A stretch of DNA of 7,786 nt from an uncultured Clostridia bacterium (GCA_934247335.1 CAKQJJ010000056.1:1-7786); one strand, 5' to 3'; numbered from the stretch's first letter, positions 1 through 7,295 are shown. The notes: a model not told the origin generated them from the sequence alone. Translations and numbers: made by a program.

Positions 1-720
1 GATTTCGGTTTGTTCTACTTTATAATCGCAACGGGAACAATGTTCTCCCGCTGTCAAGCCTGTTTTTAAGCATGTTGCGGAAACTGCCTCGTCCTTTACT
101 ATATCGTGACCAAGTGCGGGAACTTCGGTTTGTTCCACTTTATAATCGCAACGGGTACAGTGTTCGCCCGCCGTCAAGCCGCTTGTAAGACAAGTTGCCG
201 ATACTGCTTCGTCCTTGATTATATCGTGTCCAAGCGCGGGTATTTCGGTTTGTTCCACTTTATAATCACAGCGAGAACAGTGTTCTCCCGCAGTTAAACC
301 GCTCGTAAGGCAGGTTGCGGAAACCGCTTCGTCCTTGATTATATCGTGTCCAAGCGCGGGTATTTCGTTCTGCTCTATTTTGTAATCACAACGAGAACAA
401 TGTTCGCCTGCCGTCAAGCCGCTAGTAAGGCAGGTTGCGGGAACTGCTTCGTCCTTTACTATATCGTGTCCGAGTGCGGGGATTTCGTTCTGCTCCACTT
501 TATAATCACAACGGGAACAGTGTTCGCCCGCCGTTAAACCGGTTGTAAGACATGTAGCCGATACCGCTTCGTCCTTGATTATATCGTGACCAAGTGCGGG
601 TATTTCGGTTTGCTCCACCTTATAATCACAACGGGTGCAGTGTTCGCCCGCAGTCAAGCCACTCGCAAGGCAAGTCGCCGACACTGCTTCGTCCTTAATG
701 ATATCGTGTCCGAGCGCGGG
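1..720 (-). repeat. Six 120-bp in-frame tandem repeats
   Basis: Units at 1-120, 121-240, 241-360, 361-480, 481-600 and 601-720 keep an exact 120-bp period with no indel. Each encodes 40 residues. Adjacent units differ at many third-codon positions while the protein is almost constant; variable residues include S/P before ATC, S/T in HCxRC, V/I after DYK, and T/N in EQxE. The array runs off the left edge, so the copy number is at least six. Confidence 0.95.
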
Positions 721-924
721 GATTTCGACCGCTTCGTCCGGTTGTTTACATTCGGTGCAATAGCGGACTTTTTCGCCGTTTTCCGTGCAAGTCGCTTCTT
801 TCGTGACGACGTAATCGCCGAAAACGTGCTCGTGTTCTTTGGTTTCGCCGGCGTTGTTGCAGGTTGAAAAGACGCACGTGAACGCGAGCGCCGAAATTGC
901 CAGAACCATCAGTATTTTTTTCAT
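1..924 (-). CDS. Secreted cysteine-rich tandem-repeat protein (3' end outside window)
   Basis: The frame is open for 308 codons from an ATG at 922-924 to the left edge with no stop, so the C-terminus is missing. An AGAAGGA ribosome binding site lies about 9 nt upstream of the ATG. The N-terminus (MKKILMVLAISALAF, then TCVFSTCNN) is a Sec-type signal peptide. C17 or C22 could be a lipidation site, but neither is preceded by a canonical lipobox. Residues 31-68 form a degenerate first module with EATCTENG and YCTEC; six near-identical 40-residue modules follow (residues 69-308). Each module reads PALGHDIxKDEAVxATCLxx, then GLTAGEHCxRCDYKxEQxEx, and so carries ATC, EHCxRC and GHD, a possible metal-binding or disulfide set. 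Repeats of this style occur in surface proteins of gut Clostridia (recalled family knowledge, not a search). The protein is probably extracellular or envelope-attached. Its function is unknown; any anchoring or enzymatic domain would lie in the missing part. Confidence 0.85.
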   Translation of the reverse strand, partial: MKKILMVLAISALAFTCVFSTCNNAGETKEHEHVFGDYVVTKEATCTENGEKVRYCTECKQPDEAVEIPALGHDIIKDEAVSATCLASGLTAGEHCTRCDYKVEQTEIPALGHDIIKDEAVSATCLTTGLTAGEHCSRCDYKVEQNEIPALGHDIVKDEAVPATCLTSGLTAGEHCSRCDYKIEQNEIPALGHDIIKDEAVSATCLTSGLTAGEHCSRCDYKVEQTEIPALGHDIIKDEAVSATCLTSGLTAGEHCTRCDYKVEQTEVPALGHDIVKDEAVSATCLKTGLTAGEHCSRCDYKVEQTEI

Positions 925-975
925 TGAAGTTTGTCCTTCTCGTTTTTTACGGGGTTTAAATTTTTAAGTAATTTT

Positions 976-1009
976 GCCGTTTTTGCTCGGGGTTTATTGC
1001 AAAAACGGC
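976..1009 (-). terminator. Perfect 11-bp hairpin after the GH35 gene; possible terminator
   Basis: GCCGTTTTTGC at 976-986 is the exact reverse complement of 999-1009, with a 12-nt loop. It begins 6 nt after the beta-galactosidase stop codon and ends about 50 nt before the start of the repeat-protein gene. Neither strand has a good U-tract after the stem (on the minus strand it is followed by AAAATTAC). It may be a weak terminator, an RNA-end-protecting hairpin, or an attenuating element that allows partial read-through into the repeat-protein gene. No clear promoter was found in 925-1015. Confidence 0.5.
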
Positions 1010-1015
1010 GTTATT

Positions 1016-2755
1016 TCAGCCAAGCTCGGGCGTATCCGTAAATTCGACTTCGGGCGATCCTTTAATTCCGTCCGATTCAAACAGAATTATCTCGTTTTCG
1101 CCGCCGTGCAAAATTCCGGCGGGAACGAACAGCGTTTTCTGCGGTCCGATTTCCCAGAATCTGCCCAGATTGAAGCCGTTTATAACCACGAATCCCTTGC
1201 GGAAATTATCGGTTTTAAGGAAGGTGTCAAGCGGATTTTCGACTGTGAATTTGCCCTTGTAGAAGCGCGAATTTTCGTTTGAATCGGAAAGCGAAAAGTC
1301 CACTTTTCCGAGGTTGTCCATGGGCAGAGCATACACTTCCCAGTCGAAGTGAATGCGCGTGTCCAGAAGGCATCTTCCGGGCAAGCCCTTCTTTCTCATG
1401 GACTTGGGTCCGAAGTTGGTTCTTCCCATGTTTTCGCACAGAATCGAAAGAGTGTCGCCCTCTTTCGCCGAGAAAGTAACCGCGTATTCCTTGTCGTTTA
1501 CGTACACGATGCCTTTTAATTCGTCGTTTACGTAAATCTGAGCGCGGTCGCCGATTTCGCTGAACGACAAACGCACGTTTTCGTAGTCGCGGTTGAGGCG
1601 CGTGCGGTACAAAATATATCCGTAGCCGCTGCCGTACGCTTCCATGGCGCGCGGAACGGACGAATACTGCGCCTTTGAAAGATTTTCAAGATTGGCAAAA
1701 AGACTTGCGCATTCGCTGAATTTAACTTTTCCGTAAGCCGCCTTGGGTCTGTTTTCGGGAACGGGCGGCAAAGTTTCGCCGGTGTGCTTCTGAATGACTT
1801 TTCTCACTTCGAGATATTTTTCGGTTACGTCGCCGCACTCGGACAAAAGCGCGTCGTAGTCGTAGCTGGTAACGTCCGGCGCATAAGTTTCGTAGTGATT
1901 GGCGCCGCTGGTAAAGCCGAAATTGGTTCCGCCGATAAACATATAAAAGTTAACGCTGCCGCGCGAGAGCATATCGTCCACAACCTTTGCATACGCCTTT
2001 GCGTCGGTGGTGTGGTGCTTTTCGTCGCCCCAGGCGTCAAACCAGCCGTCCCACATTTCCATACACATTTTGGGAACACAAGGGAACATTTTGTCGTGCT
2101 CGGCAAAGTTTTCTTCCACACGGCTGCCGAAATTGAGCGTGGGCAGGCAGCCTTCGGTCGTACCGTCGAGAAGGTCCTGTCTGCTCGTGCCGTCCGACGT
2201 GAACAGCGGAACGTCTATTCCGCGTTTTCTGTAACCGTCGTGCAGATACTTCAAGTATTTTTTGTCGTCGCCGTAATAGCCGTACTCGTTTTCGCACTGC
2301 ATCATTATGACGTTGCCGCCGTTGGTGCATAAAAGCGGCTTGATTCTTCCAAGCAGTTCGTCGAGGTATCTGTCGAAATACTTGATGTACGAAGCGTTCA
2401 TGCAGCGTATTTCGATATCGTCTTCCGACTGAATCCACCACGGAAGTCCGCCGAACTCGAATTCGGCGCAAATGTACGGACCGGGGCGGACTATCACCAT
2501 AAGCCCCTCTTCCTGCGCGGTTTTAAGAAACTTTTCTATGTCGAGGATGCCCGAAAAATCAAACTCGCCTTTTTTCTTCTCGTGCAGAGTCCAGGCGCAG
2601 TACGTTTCCACGCAGTTACAGCCCATAGCGCGCATTTTTTTGAAGATATCGCGCCAGGTTCCGGGCAGATTGCGGAAATAATGCACCGCTCCGGATATTA
2701 TTTTTACCGGTTTGCCGTCCTTAACGAATTGATTGTCTTTTATTTCAAAAGTCAT
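1016..2755 (-). CDS. GH35 beta-galactosidase, cytoplasmic
   Basis: This 579-residue protein hydrolyses terminal beta-linked galactose from oligosaccharides. The N-terminal TIM barrel shows the family markers in order: AVHYFR (23-28), VRPGPYICAEFEFGGLPWW (89-107), MMQCENEYG (151-159), MEMWDGWFDAWG (232-243), IGGTNFGF (274-281) and TSYDYDA (296-302). By family analogy, E157 of the NEY motif is the acid/base and E233 is the nucleophile. The C-terminal beta domains are complete, with NMGRTNFGP (442-450) and NGFNLGRFWEIGPQ (526-539). There is no signal peptide, so it should act on imported sugars. The length suits short bacterial GH35 enzymes. A GGGAG ribosome binding site 7 nt upstream supports the ATG. 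It lies 16 nt after the M42 peptidase gene and is very likely co-transcribed with it. Galactosidase specificity is the family default; the exact linkage is unknown. Confidence 0.93.
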   Translation of the reverse strand: MTFEIKDNQFVKDGKPVKIISGAVHYFRNLPGTWRDIFKKMRAMGCNCVETYCAWTLHEKKKGEFDFSGILDIEKFLKTAQEEGLMVIVRPGPYICAEFEFGGLPWWIQSEDDIEIRCMNASYIKYFDRYLDELLGRIKPLLCTNGGNVIMMQCENEYGYYGDDKKYLKYLHDGYRKRGIDVPLFTSDGTSRQDLLDGTTEGCLPTLNFGSRVEENFAEHDKMFPCVPKMCMEMWDGWFDAWGDEKHHTTDAKAYAKVVDDMLSRGSVNFYMFIGGTNFGFTSGANHYETYAPDVTSYDYDALLSECGDVTEKYLEVRKVIQKHTGETLPPVPENRPKAAYGKVKFSECASLFANLENLSKAQYSSVPRAMEAYGSGYGYILYRTRLNRDYENVRLSFSEIGDRAQIYVNDELKGIVYVNDKEYAVTFSAKEGDTLSILCENMGRTNFGPKSMRKKGLPGRCLLDTRIHFDWEVYALPMDNLGKVDFSLSDSNENSRFYKGKFTVENPLDTFLKTDNFRKGFVVINGFNLGRFWEIGPQKTLFVPAGILHGGENEIILFESDGIKGSPEVEFTDTPELG

Positions 2756-2771
2756 GTTTTTCTCCCGTTTA

Positions 2772-3809
2772 TTATATTTTGAGATAGCCTTTCAGCACTT
2801 TAAGCGTGTTGTAAACGCCGTCGATATGGCTTCTCTCGTAGCCGTGGCTTGCGTATACGCCAGCGCCTATAAGCCCGTGGCGAACGTCGTTTCCGGCACG
2901 CAAAGTCGCTTCGACGTCCGAGCCGTAGTGCGGATACACGTCGGCGGCGTAGTCGGCGTTTTCTTTTTTCGCGGCGTCTATAAGTCCGCTTACGACCTTA
3001 TAGCTGTACGGTCCGCCCGAATCTTTAACGCAAATCGACACTTGTTTTTCCGTGCAGGCAAGACCTTTTCCCACGCAGCCCATGTCCACGCTTATCGCCT
3101 CGGTTACGCCCTGCGGCACCGAAGCCGAACCGCCGTGTCCCACTTCTTCGTAAACGGTTACGTGAACGTAAGTTTTACGGGGCAGAGTGATTTTTTTGTC
3201 GGCGATATATTTTGCAAAGCCGAGAAGTATGCCAACCGACAGCTTGTCGTCTAAAAATCTGCTTTTTATATAGCCGCTTTCGGTGATGCGGCTGCGCGGC
3301 TCGAAGCACACGAAGTCGCCGTTTTCGATACCCAGATTTTTGACGTCGGCAGCGCTTTTTACGTCCTCGTCCAGAACGATTTCTATACTGTCGAACGTAC
3401 GCTTTACGTCGTTGTATTCGCCGTTGACGTGCAGCGAAGCGTTTATAAGCTGCGCCGTACCTTCGTAAATCTTGCCGTCACGGGTATAAACGCGCACGTT
3501 TTCGGCTTCGGCGTTATTGGCGTTCATTCCGCCGATATTGGTTATTTTAAGTCTGCCGTCGCCCTTGATTTCGCACACCATGCCGCCCAGCGTGTCCGTG
3601 TGCGCTTCGAGCAGCAGCGCGTCGTCCGCATTCTCGCCGCCGAGGTCGATGATAGCCCCGCCTTTAACCGTTTTTTCCGCCTTGAATCCGAGCGAAGAAA
3701 ACTGCGCCGTAACCCAATCGGTCGCCTTGTCGGTAAAGCCCGACGGGCTGTCTATTGCCAGTAGTTCAAGCGCCTTTTGCGCTGCAAATTCCGCGTATTT
3801 TCTATCCAT
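2772..3809 (-). CDS. M42-family metallopeptidase (aminopeptidase / deblocking type)
   Basis: This 345-residue cytoplasmic protein has the full set of M42 dinuclear-metal residues: H70 and D72 (EAHTDTLGG), D187 (RFLDDK), E221 as catalytic base and E222 as ligand (YEEVGHGG), D242 (SVDMG) and H323 (ASHGYERSH). The family includes glutamyl and leucyl aminopeptidases that form tetrahedral dodecamers (TET) and trim short peptides. Some relatives are misnamed endo-1,4-glucanase (CelM/FrvX), so a sugar-degrading role should not be read from such names. The length matches the family. The start is supported by a strong GGGAGG 8 nt before the ATG. It is the first gene of the M42-GH35 unit and is preceded by a consensus promoter about 100 nt upstream. 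Exact peptide preference cannot be told from sequence. Confidence 0.92.
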   Translation of the reverse strand: MDRKYAEFAAQKALELLAIDSPSGFTDKATDWVTAQFSSLGFKAEKTVKGGAIIDLGGENADDALLLEAHTDTLGGMVCEIKGDGRLKITNIGGMNANNAEAENVRVYTRDGKIYEGTAQLINASLHVNGEYNDVKRTFDSIEIVLDEDVKSAADVKNLGIENGDFVCFEPRSRITESGYIKSRFLDDKLSVGILLGFAKYIADKKITLPRKTYVHVTVYEEVGHGGSASVPQGVTEAISVDMGCVGKGLACTEKQVSICVKDSGGPYSYKVVSGLIDAAKKENADYAADVYPHYGSDVEATLRAGNDVRHGLIGAGVYASHGYERSHIDGVYNTLKVLKGYLKI

Positions 3810-3902
3810 ATAATTAGCCTCCCGTAGTCGTTTTCTCTGTCAATAAAGCGTTTTTCGCTGCCGGATTCGCAATCTTTCCGACTTATCGCAACGCCGTCTT
3901 CG

Positions 3903-3931
3903 ATTATAGCAAAAAAAGCGGTTTCTGTCAA
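3903..3931 (-). promoter_or_regulatory. Perfect extended sigma-70/sigma-A promoter for the M42-GH35 unit
   Basis: On the minus strand TTGACA (3926-3931) is followed by exactly 17 nt and then TATAAT (3903-3908), with an extended -10 TGC directly before it. Both hexamers match consensus fully. Transcription should begin near 3896, giving a leader of about 87 nt before the M42 ATG. No riboswitch or known leader was recognised there, only a tiny AGCG/CGCT stem. The -35 lies in the loop of the terminator of the upstream gene. Confidence 0.85.
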
Positions 3932-3942
3932 CGAAGCCGCTT
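3911..3942 (-). terminator. Intrinsic terminator of the glycyl radical enzyme gene
   Basis: On the minus strand AAGCGGCTTC, a 7-nt loop GTTGACA, and GAAACCGCTT form a 10-bp stem with one C-A mismatch, directly followed by a run of T. It lies about 80 nt past the stop codon at 4022-4024 and separates this gene from the M42-GH35 unit. Its loop, 3' arm and T-tract are also part of the M42 promoter. Confidence 0.85.
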
Positions 3943-4021
3943 ATAAAAAGCCTATTTTTAACTTTTTCGATTATTTCTACCCGCCTCTCCGGAACAGGGA
4001 TTTTCGCGTTAAAACCGCCAG

Positions 4022-6304
4022 TCAGTCGCAAGCGGTATCTATTCTTGCGATATACGCGTCCTGCTCGGCGCGGCTTAAATTGTTCCACAAAACGTTCCAA
4101 CCGCACACGCGAATCTGCAATCCCGGGTATTTGTCGGGATGCGCCTGAGCGTCGCGCAGCGTTTTTACGTCTAAAACGTTAAACTGAATTGCCGTTCCGC
4201 CGCCGCGCATATAGGTTTTCACGAGTGCGCGTATGACGCCAAGTCCGTCGTCGCCCTCGCACGCGGACGGATGCAGCATAAGGTCGAGGCAAAAACTTTC
4301 GGGATAGGTATACGGGCGCAGTTTTACAGCCGAAGAAACGGCAGCAGTAACGCCGCTTCTGTCGGCGCCTATCGACGGAGAGCCGTTTTTGGAATTTTCG
4401 TCGCCTTTCTTTCTGCCGTCGGGCGTGGCAAACGTTTTTTCTCCTTCCCACTTGAACTGCATTGCCGAATGCATGACGGCTTTGTAGACACCGCCCCTTG
4501 CGTTGGGGCGATTGTTCACCTCGTTTGCGAAGAACGCCGCCATCGCCTCCGCGTAAACATCGGCATCCTTATCGTCGTTTCCGTACTTATGCACGCTGTT
4601 TTTTACCTTCGCGCGCAGGCGTTCGTAGCCTTGCCAGTCGCAGTCCAGCGCGGCTTTAAGCGTTTGAAGCGTTACTTCTTTTTTGTCGTAAACAAACTCT
4701 TTAACTGCCATTACGCTGTCGACAAGAGTAGCAAACCCGCAATTCAGGACAGACGAATTGTTGAATTTTACGCCGCACCGGCAGGCGTCGGCGCCCTTTT
4801 CGAGCGCGCTTTTTACGGTTGCCGAATACATATTGGACGGGTTGACGTACGACATGTATTTTTCGTACTCGCTCGATACCGCTATCGTCTTTTCGATAAG
4901 CGCGCGCCACTGTTTCAGCACCGCCGAATAAAAGTCGTCAAACTTATAAAAAGGCGCGTTTCCGCTTGTTATTTCGCCCGTGCGCAGCCCGAAATAGTCG
5001 TTAATATTTCTGTCAAACCCGTCGGAAAAGACGTATTCCACCGCTTTTGCCGCGTTAACGTAGCCGGTTGCCGAACAAACTTCGTTCGCTCGCACGCCCG
5101 TTTCGTAACAGCCGCGGATATCGCCCTCGCGTGCCTCGTCGTACGTTGCGCCGTAGCTCATCATCGCCTTTATCATGCCCGGCTCGCACACAAACACGAA
5201 GCTGCTTATTCCGCGCCGCACCATGTCCAGCACTTTGTTTAAGATATCGTCGGGCGTGTTCTCGTTTACTTTCAGCTGAATTTTTGGGTTGTATATTTTC
5301 ATCTCGTCGTACGCTTCGAGAATAAGGTGCGACAGGTCGTTGTATTTCGTTTTTCCGTCCTCGTCGGTGCCGCCGAGATACAACGGCTGACCCCAGTAGT
5401 TGCCGATCGCCTGCCACTGGAAGAGAAAATATTTCAAAAGCTGCTTGATTTCTTCGTGGGTAAAGGTGCCGTTTTCAAGATCGTTTTCGTAAAAGCGCAA
5501 AAGCGTTCCGTCCAGCCCGTTCCCGAGAGACCGCACCTGATAGGAGTCGAAACATTCCGACACGATGAAATATAAAAACATAGTCGTCATCGCCTGATAG
5601 GTATTTTCGGGCGCGCCGCAGGCAACTTTGGCAAGGCAGTCGGCAACGAACTTCGCTCTTTGTCCGCTTGCGCCCGTCCGCTCGCGCGCCTTTTCACGTG
5701 CCAGTGCGCAAAGTCTTTCCGTAAATTCACAAGTCGCGTTGTACTCGATTATTATTCCGTCGTAAAATGCGCGCTTTTCTTCGGTAAGACAACCCGCTTT
5801 TTCGCACTTTGCTTTGTATTCTTCCGCTCTTTGTTTAAGTCCCGCAAATCCGAGCGACAGAATGCCGTCCCAGTCGGGCACCACGTGGTCGAAATCGGGC
5901 CATATAACCGCCGCTCCCGAATCGCACATTCTGCGCATTTTTTCCTTTATCCCGGGAATTTTGCCGCCAAAAACTTCGCCGTACCACTTATTGAAAGTAA
6001 CGCCGTTGGCAAGGCGGTTAAGCGAATATATGCCCGGAAAGAAGTCGCTCGGGTTAATGTCGATGCGGGTGTTTTGCAAAACGTATTCGACGGCGCGCGC
6101 CTTTTGTTCGGGGTGCGACAGATTTTTATTTTTTTCGCAAACGAGCTTCAACCCTTCGCGTATCTCGTCGTCGGATTTGCCCGTTTTTTCGTCGAAGTCG
6201 TAGCCGTGATACGCCATGCGGGCGTACGGATCGAACGGCTTGTTCTGCAAATGATATTTATTCGATATAGTTTCTCTGTCTTTGCCGAAAGTGAATTTCA
6301 CCAT
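4022..6304 (-). CDS. Glycyl radical enzyme, PFL-like, substrate unknown
   Basis: At 760 residues it is full length for the pyruvate formate-lyase/dehydratase superfamily. The PFL-type barrel covers roughly residues 20-620. The thiyl-radical loop is GCYE, with C399 and E401, which fits the GCxE pattern of glycyl radical dehydratases and lyases (glycerol, diol, choline, hydroxyproline types) rather than the Cys-Cys pair of true pyruvate formate-lyase. The C-terminal glycyl radical domain shows ATPDGRKKGD (626-635), GGGTAIQFNVLD (701-712) and RVCGWNVLW (732-740), with G735 as the radical site; Trp replaces the usual Tyr after it. An AAGGAG 11 nt upstream supports the ATG. It has its own terminator and stands alone in its transcript. 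It needs a radical-SAM activase, and none is seen here. The divergent AraC gene is the likely regulator. Membership is certain; the reaction is not assigned. Confidence 0.92.
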   Translation of the reverse strand: MVKFTFGKDRETISNKYHLQNKPFDPYARMAYHGYDFDEKTGKSDDEIREGLKLVCEKNKNLSHPEQKARAVEYVLQNTRIDINPSDFFPGIYSLNRLANGVTFNKWYGEVFGGKIPGIKEKMRRMCDSGAAVIWPDFDHVVPDWDGILSLGFAGLKQRAEEYKAKCEKAGCLTEEKRAFYDGIIIEYNATCEFTERLCALAREKARERTGASGQRAKFVADCLAKVACGAPENTYQAMTTMFLYFIVSECFDSYQVRSLGNGLDGTLLRFYENDLENGTFTHEEIKQLLKYFLFQWQAIGNYWGQPLYLGGTDEDGKTKYNDLSHLILEAYDEMKIYNPKIQLKVNENTPDDILNKVLDMVRRGISSFVFVCEPGMIKAMMSYGATYDEAREGDIRGCYETGVRANEVCSATGYVNAAKAVEYVFSDGFDRNINDYFGLRTGEITSGNAPFYKFDDFYSAVLKQWRALIEKTIAVSSEYEKYMSYVNPSNMYSATVKSALEKGADACRCGVKFNNSSVLNCGFATLVDSVMAVKEFVYDKKEVTLQTLKAALDCDWQGYERLRAKVKNSVHKYGNDDKDADVYAEAMAAFFANEVNNRPNARGGVYKAVMHSAMQFKWEGEKTFATPDGRKKGDENSKNGSPSIGADRSGVTAAVSSAVKLRPYTYPESFCLDLMLHPSACEGDDGLGVIRALVKTYMRGGGTAIQFNVLDVKTLRDAQAHPDKYPGLQIRVCGWNVLWNNLSRAEQDAYIARIDTACD

Positions 6305-6343
6305 AAATCGCGATTCTCCTTATTTCGCCTTTATTCGTCGTTT

Positions 6344-6372
6344 ATTATAATCCCAACCGCGCAAAAAATCAA
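6344..6372 (-). promoter_or_regulatory. Promoter of the glycyl radical enzyme gene
   Basis: On the minus strand TTGATT (6367-6372), 17 nt, then a perfect TATAAT (6344-6349). The start point would be about 30-35 nt upstream of the ATG. The weaker -35 (4 of 6) fits a promoter helped by an activator. It sits back-to-back with the regulator promoter. Confidence 0.7.
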
Positions 6373-6377
6373 TAGAC

Positions 6378-6389
6378 AAACGAAAACGA
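6378..6389. promoter_or_regulatory. Tandem AAACGA pair between divergent -35 boxes; candidate operator
   Basis: AAACGA occurs twice without a gap at 6378-6383 and 6384-6389, inside the 17-bp segment that separates the two -35 boxes. AraC-family proteins bind direct repeats beside -35 boxes, so this is a plausible part of an operator. The motif is short and A-rich, and chance is possible. Confidence 0.35.
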
Positions 6390-6418
6390 TTGACTTATCC
6401 GAAACACAAGATTATAAT
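6390..6418 (+). promoter_or_regulatory. Promoter of the AraC-family regulator gene
   Basis: TTGACT (6390-6395), a 17-nt spacer, then a perfect TATAAT (6413-6418). The transcript should start near 6425, about 40 nt before the ATG, whose ribosome binding site is GGAG at 6455-6458. Confidence 0.8.
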
Positions 6419-6465
6419 ACCATCAAAGACAATCGCGGAGTTTAAGCGTAAAACGGAGAAACGCA

Positions 6466-7265
6466 ATGGAAAACGCAAATTTTTTTAACGAATATTTTCA
6501 CGTTTACGATATCGAACTTGTTCTTTTCGTAACTCCTCGGCTTACAAGCAAGCGCATGGAAAACCGAAAAAATTTCGGGCTGGTGTACTATCCGAAAGCT
6601 TACTCAAAGCTGCAATTCGGCGAAAAGTCGTACCTGCCCGAAAACGGACAGATTATGTTTTTCCCGAAAAATTCCACGTACGACGTTATTCTTCAAAACG
6701 ACGTTTCGGACAAAGACGGCTGCCTCGCAATAAATTTCTCATCGCCCGATCTTAATCAAACCGAGCCTTTCGTTTTTACGCCGAAATCGGCAAACGCGTT
6801 TACCCGCTACTTCGTAAAAGCCGAAAAAGCGTGGCGCGAAAAGCGACCGTGGTACCGCGAAAAATGCATGGAATACCTGTTTGCGATAATCTCGGCAATG
6901 AAAGCCGACGGCGCCTATTCCCCGTCCGCGCACAAAAAAATAATCGCGCCCGCCGTGGATTATATTCACGAAAATTACTGCGGCGGCAAAATCTATTCTT
7001 CCGCTCTCGCGTCGCTGTGCGGGATTTCGGAAGTGTACCTCCGCAAACTGTTTGCCGAAGCGTACGGACTATCTCCCGTGGATTATATAAACGTGCTTAA
7101 AATCGAACGTGCAAAAGAACTGCTGCGAGAAAGCGCTCAAAAGGACAAAAAAGAGTTCCGCGTGGGCGAAATCGCGCTGCTTTGCGGCTTTACGGACGTG
7201 TTTTATTTTACGCGGCTTTTCAAAAATTCGACGGGCTGCACTCCGTCCGAATTTATAAAAAATAA
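6466..7265 (+). CDS. AraC-family transcriptional regulator, frame lacks a normal stop
   Basis: ATG at 6466 has GGAG 7 nt upstream and a consensus promoter. Residues about 35-115 form a cupin-like sensor domain (KLQFGEKSYLPENGQIMFFP). Residues about 166-265 form a complete two-helix-turn-helix DNA-binding domain: SALASLCGISEVYLRKLF, then VGEIALLCGFTDVFYFTRLF and the terminal signature TGCTPSEFIK. AraC proteins usually end here, at about 266 residues. In frame there is no stop: the frame continues to the window end (440 codons), antisense to adenine deaminase and through a hairpin, which is not credible as regulator sequence. A -1 slip on A AAA AAT (7257-7263), or one extra A, gives TAA at 7263-7265, which is the end used here. 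The divergent position and shared control region point to the glycyl radical enzyme gene as its target. The family call is secure; the true 3' end is uncertain. Confidence 0.85.
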
Positions 7266-7295
7266 GTACCGGCGACTTTTGCGTCACCCGGTACT
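7265..7295. terminator. Bidirectional terminator between regulator and adenine deaminase
   Basis: AGTACCGG (7265-7272) pairs perfectly with CCGGTACT (7288-7295), and GAC/GTC (7274-7276 with 7283-7285) extends the stem inside small bulges around a TTTTGC loop. On the minus strand it is followed by TATTTTTTATAAA, a good U-tract for adenine deaminase. On the plus strand it is followed by CGTTTTCGTC and then T6 at 7310-7315, a weaker tail for the regulator. The minus-strand U-tract is the same A6 run that lies at the end of the regulator frame. Confidence 0.8.

Noticed and set aside
1..720. CRISPR-like regular repeats
   Set aside because: The 120-bp units are contiguous with no spacers and are fully explained as in-frame protein repeats.
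106..867. Plus-strand open frames with repeated protein sequence in the repeat region
   Set aside because: They are antisense to the secreted repeat protein, which has a signal peptide, a ribosome binding site and the conserved Cys/His pattern on the minus strand.
3810..3896. Riboswitch or T-box in the leader of the M42 gene
   Set aside because: No known conserved core was recognised; only a 4-bp stem and an imperfect TTGCGA repeat are visible, and there is no antiterminator/terminator pair.
3840..4106. Minus-strand 88-codon frame over the intergenic region
   Set aside because: It overlaps the end of the glycyl radical enzyme gene in another frame and runs through the terminator and promoter; the Arg-rich composition is that of a shadow frame.
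4271..5242. Long plus-strand open frame of 323 codons
   Set aside because: It is wholly antisense to the glycyl radical enzyme, without a convincing ribosome binding site or recognisable motifs.
5660..6445. Plus-strand open frame of 261 codons reaching into the divergent control region
   Set aside because: It is antisense to the N-terminal half of the glycyl radical enzyme and crosses both promoters; the low-complexity hydrophobic composition is typical of an antisense shadow.
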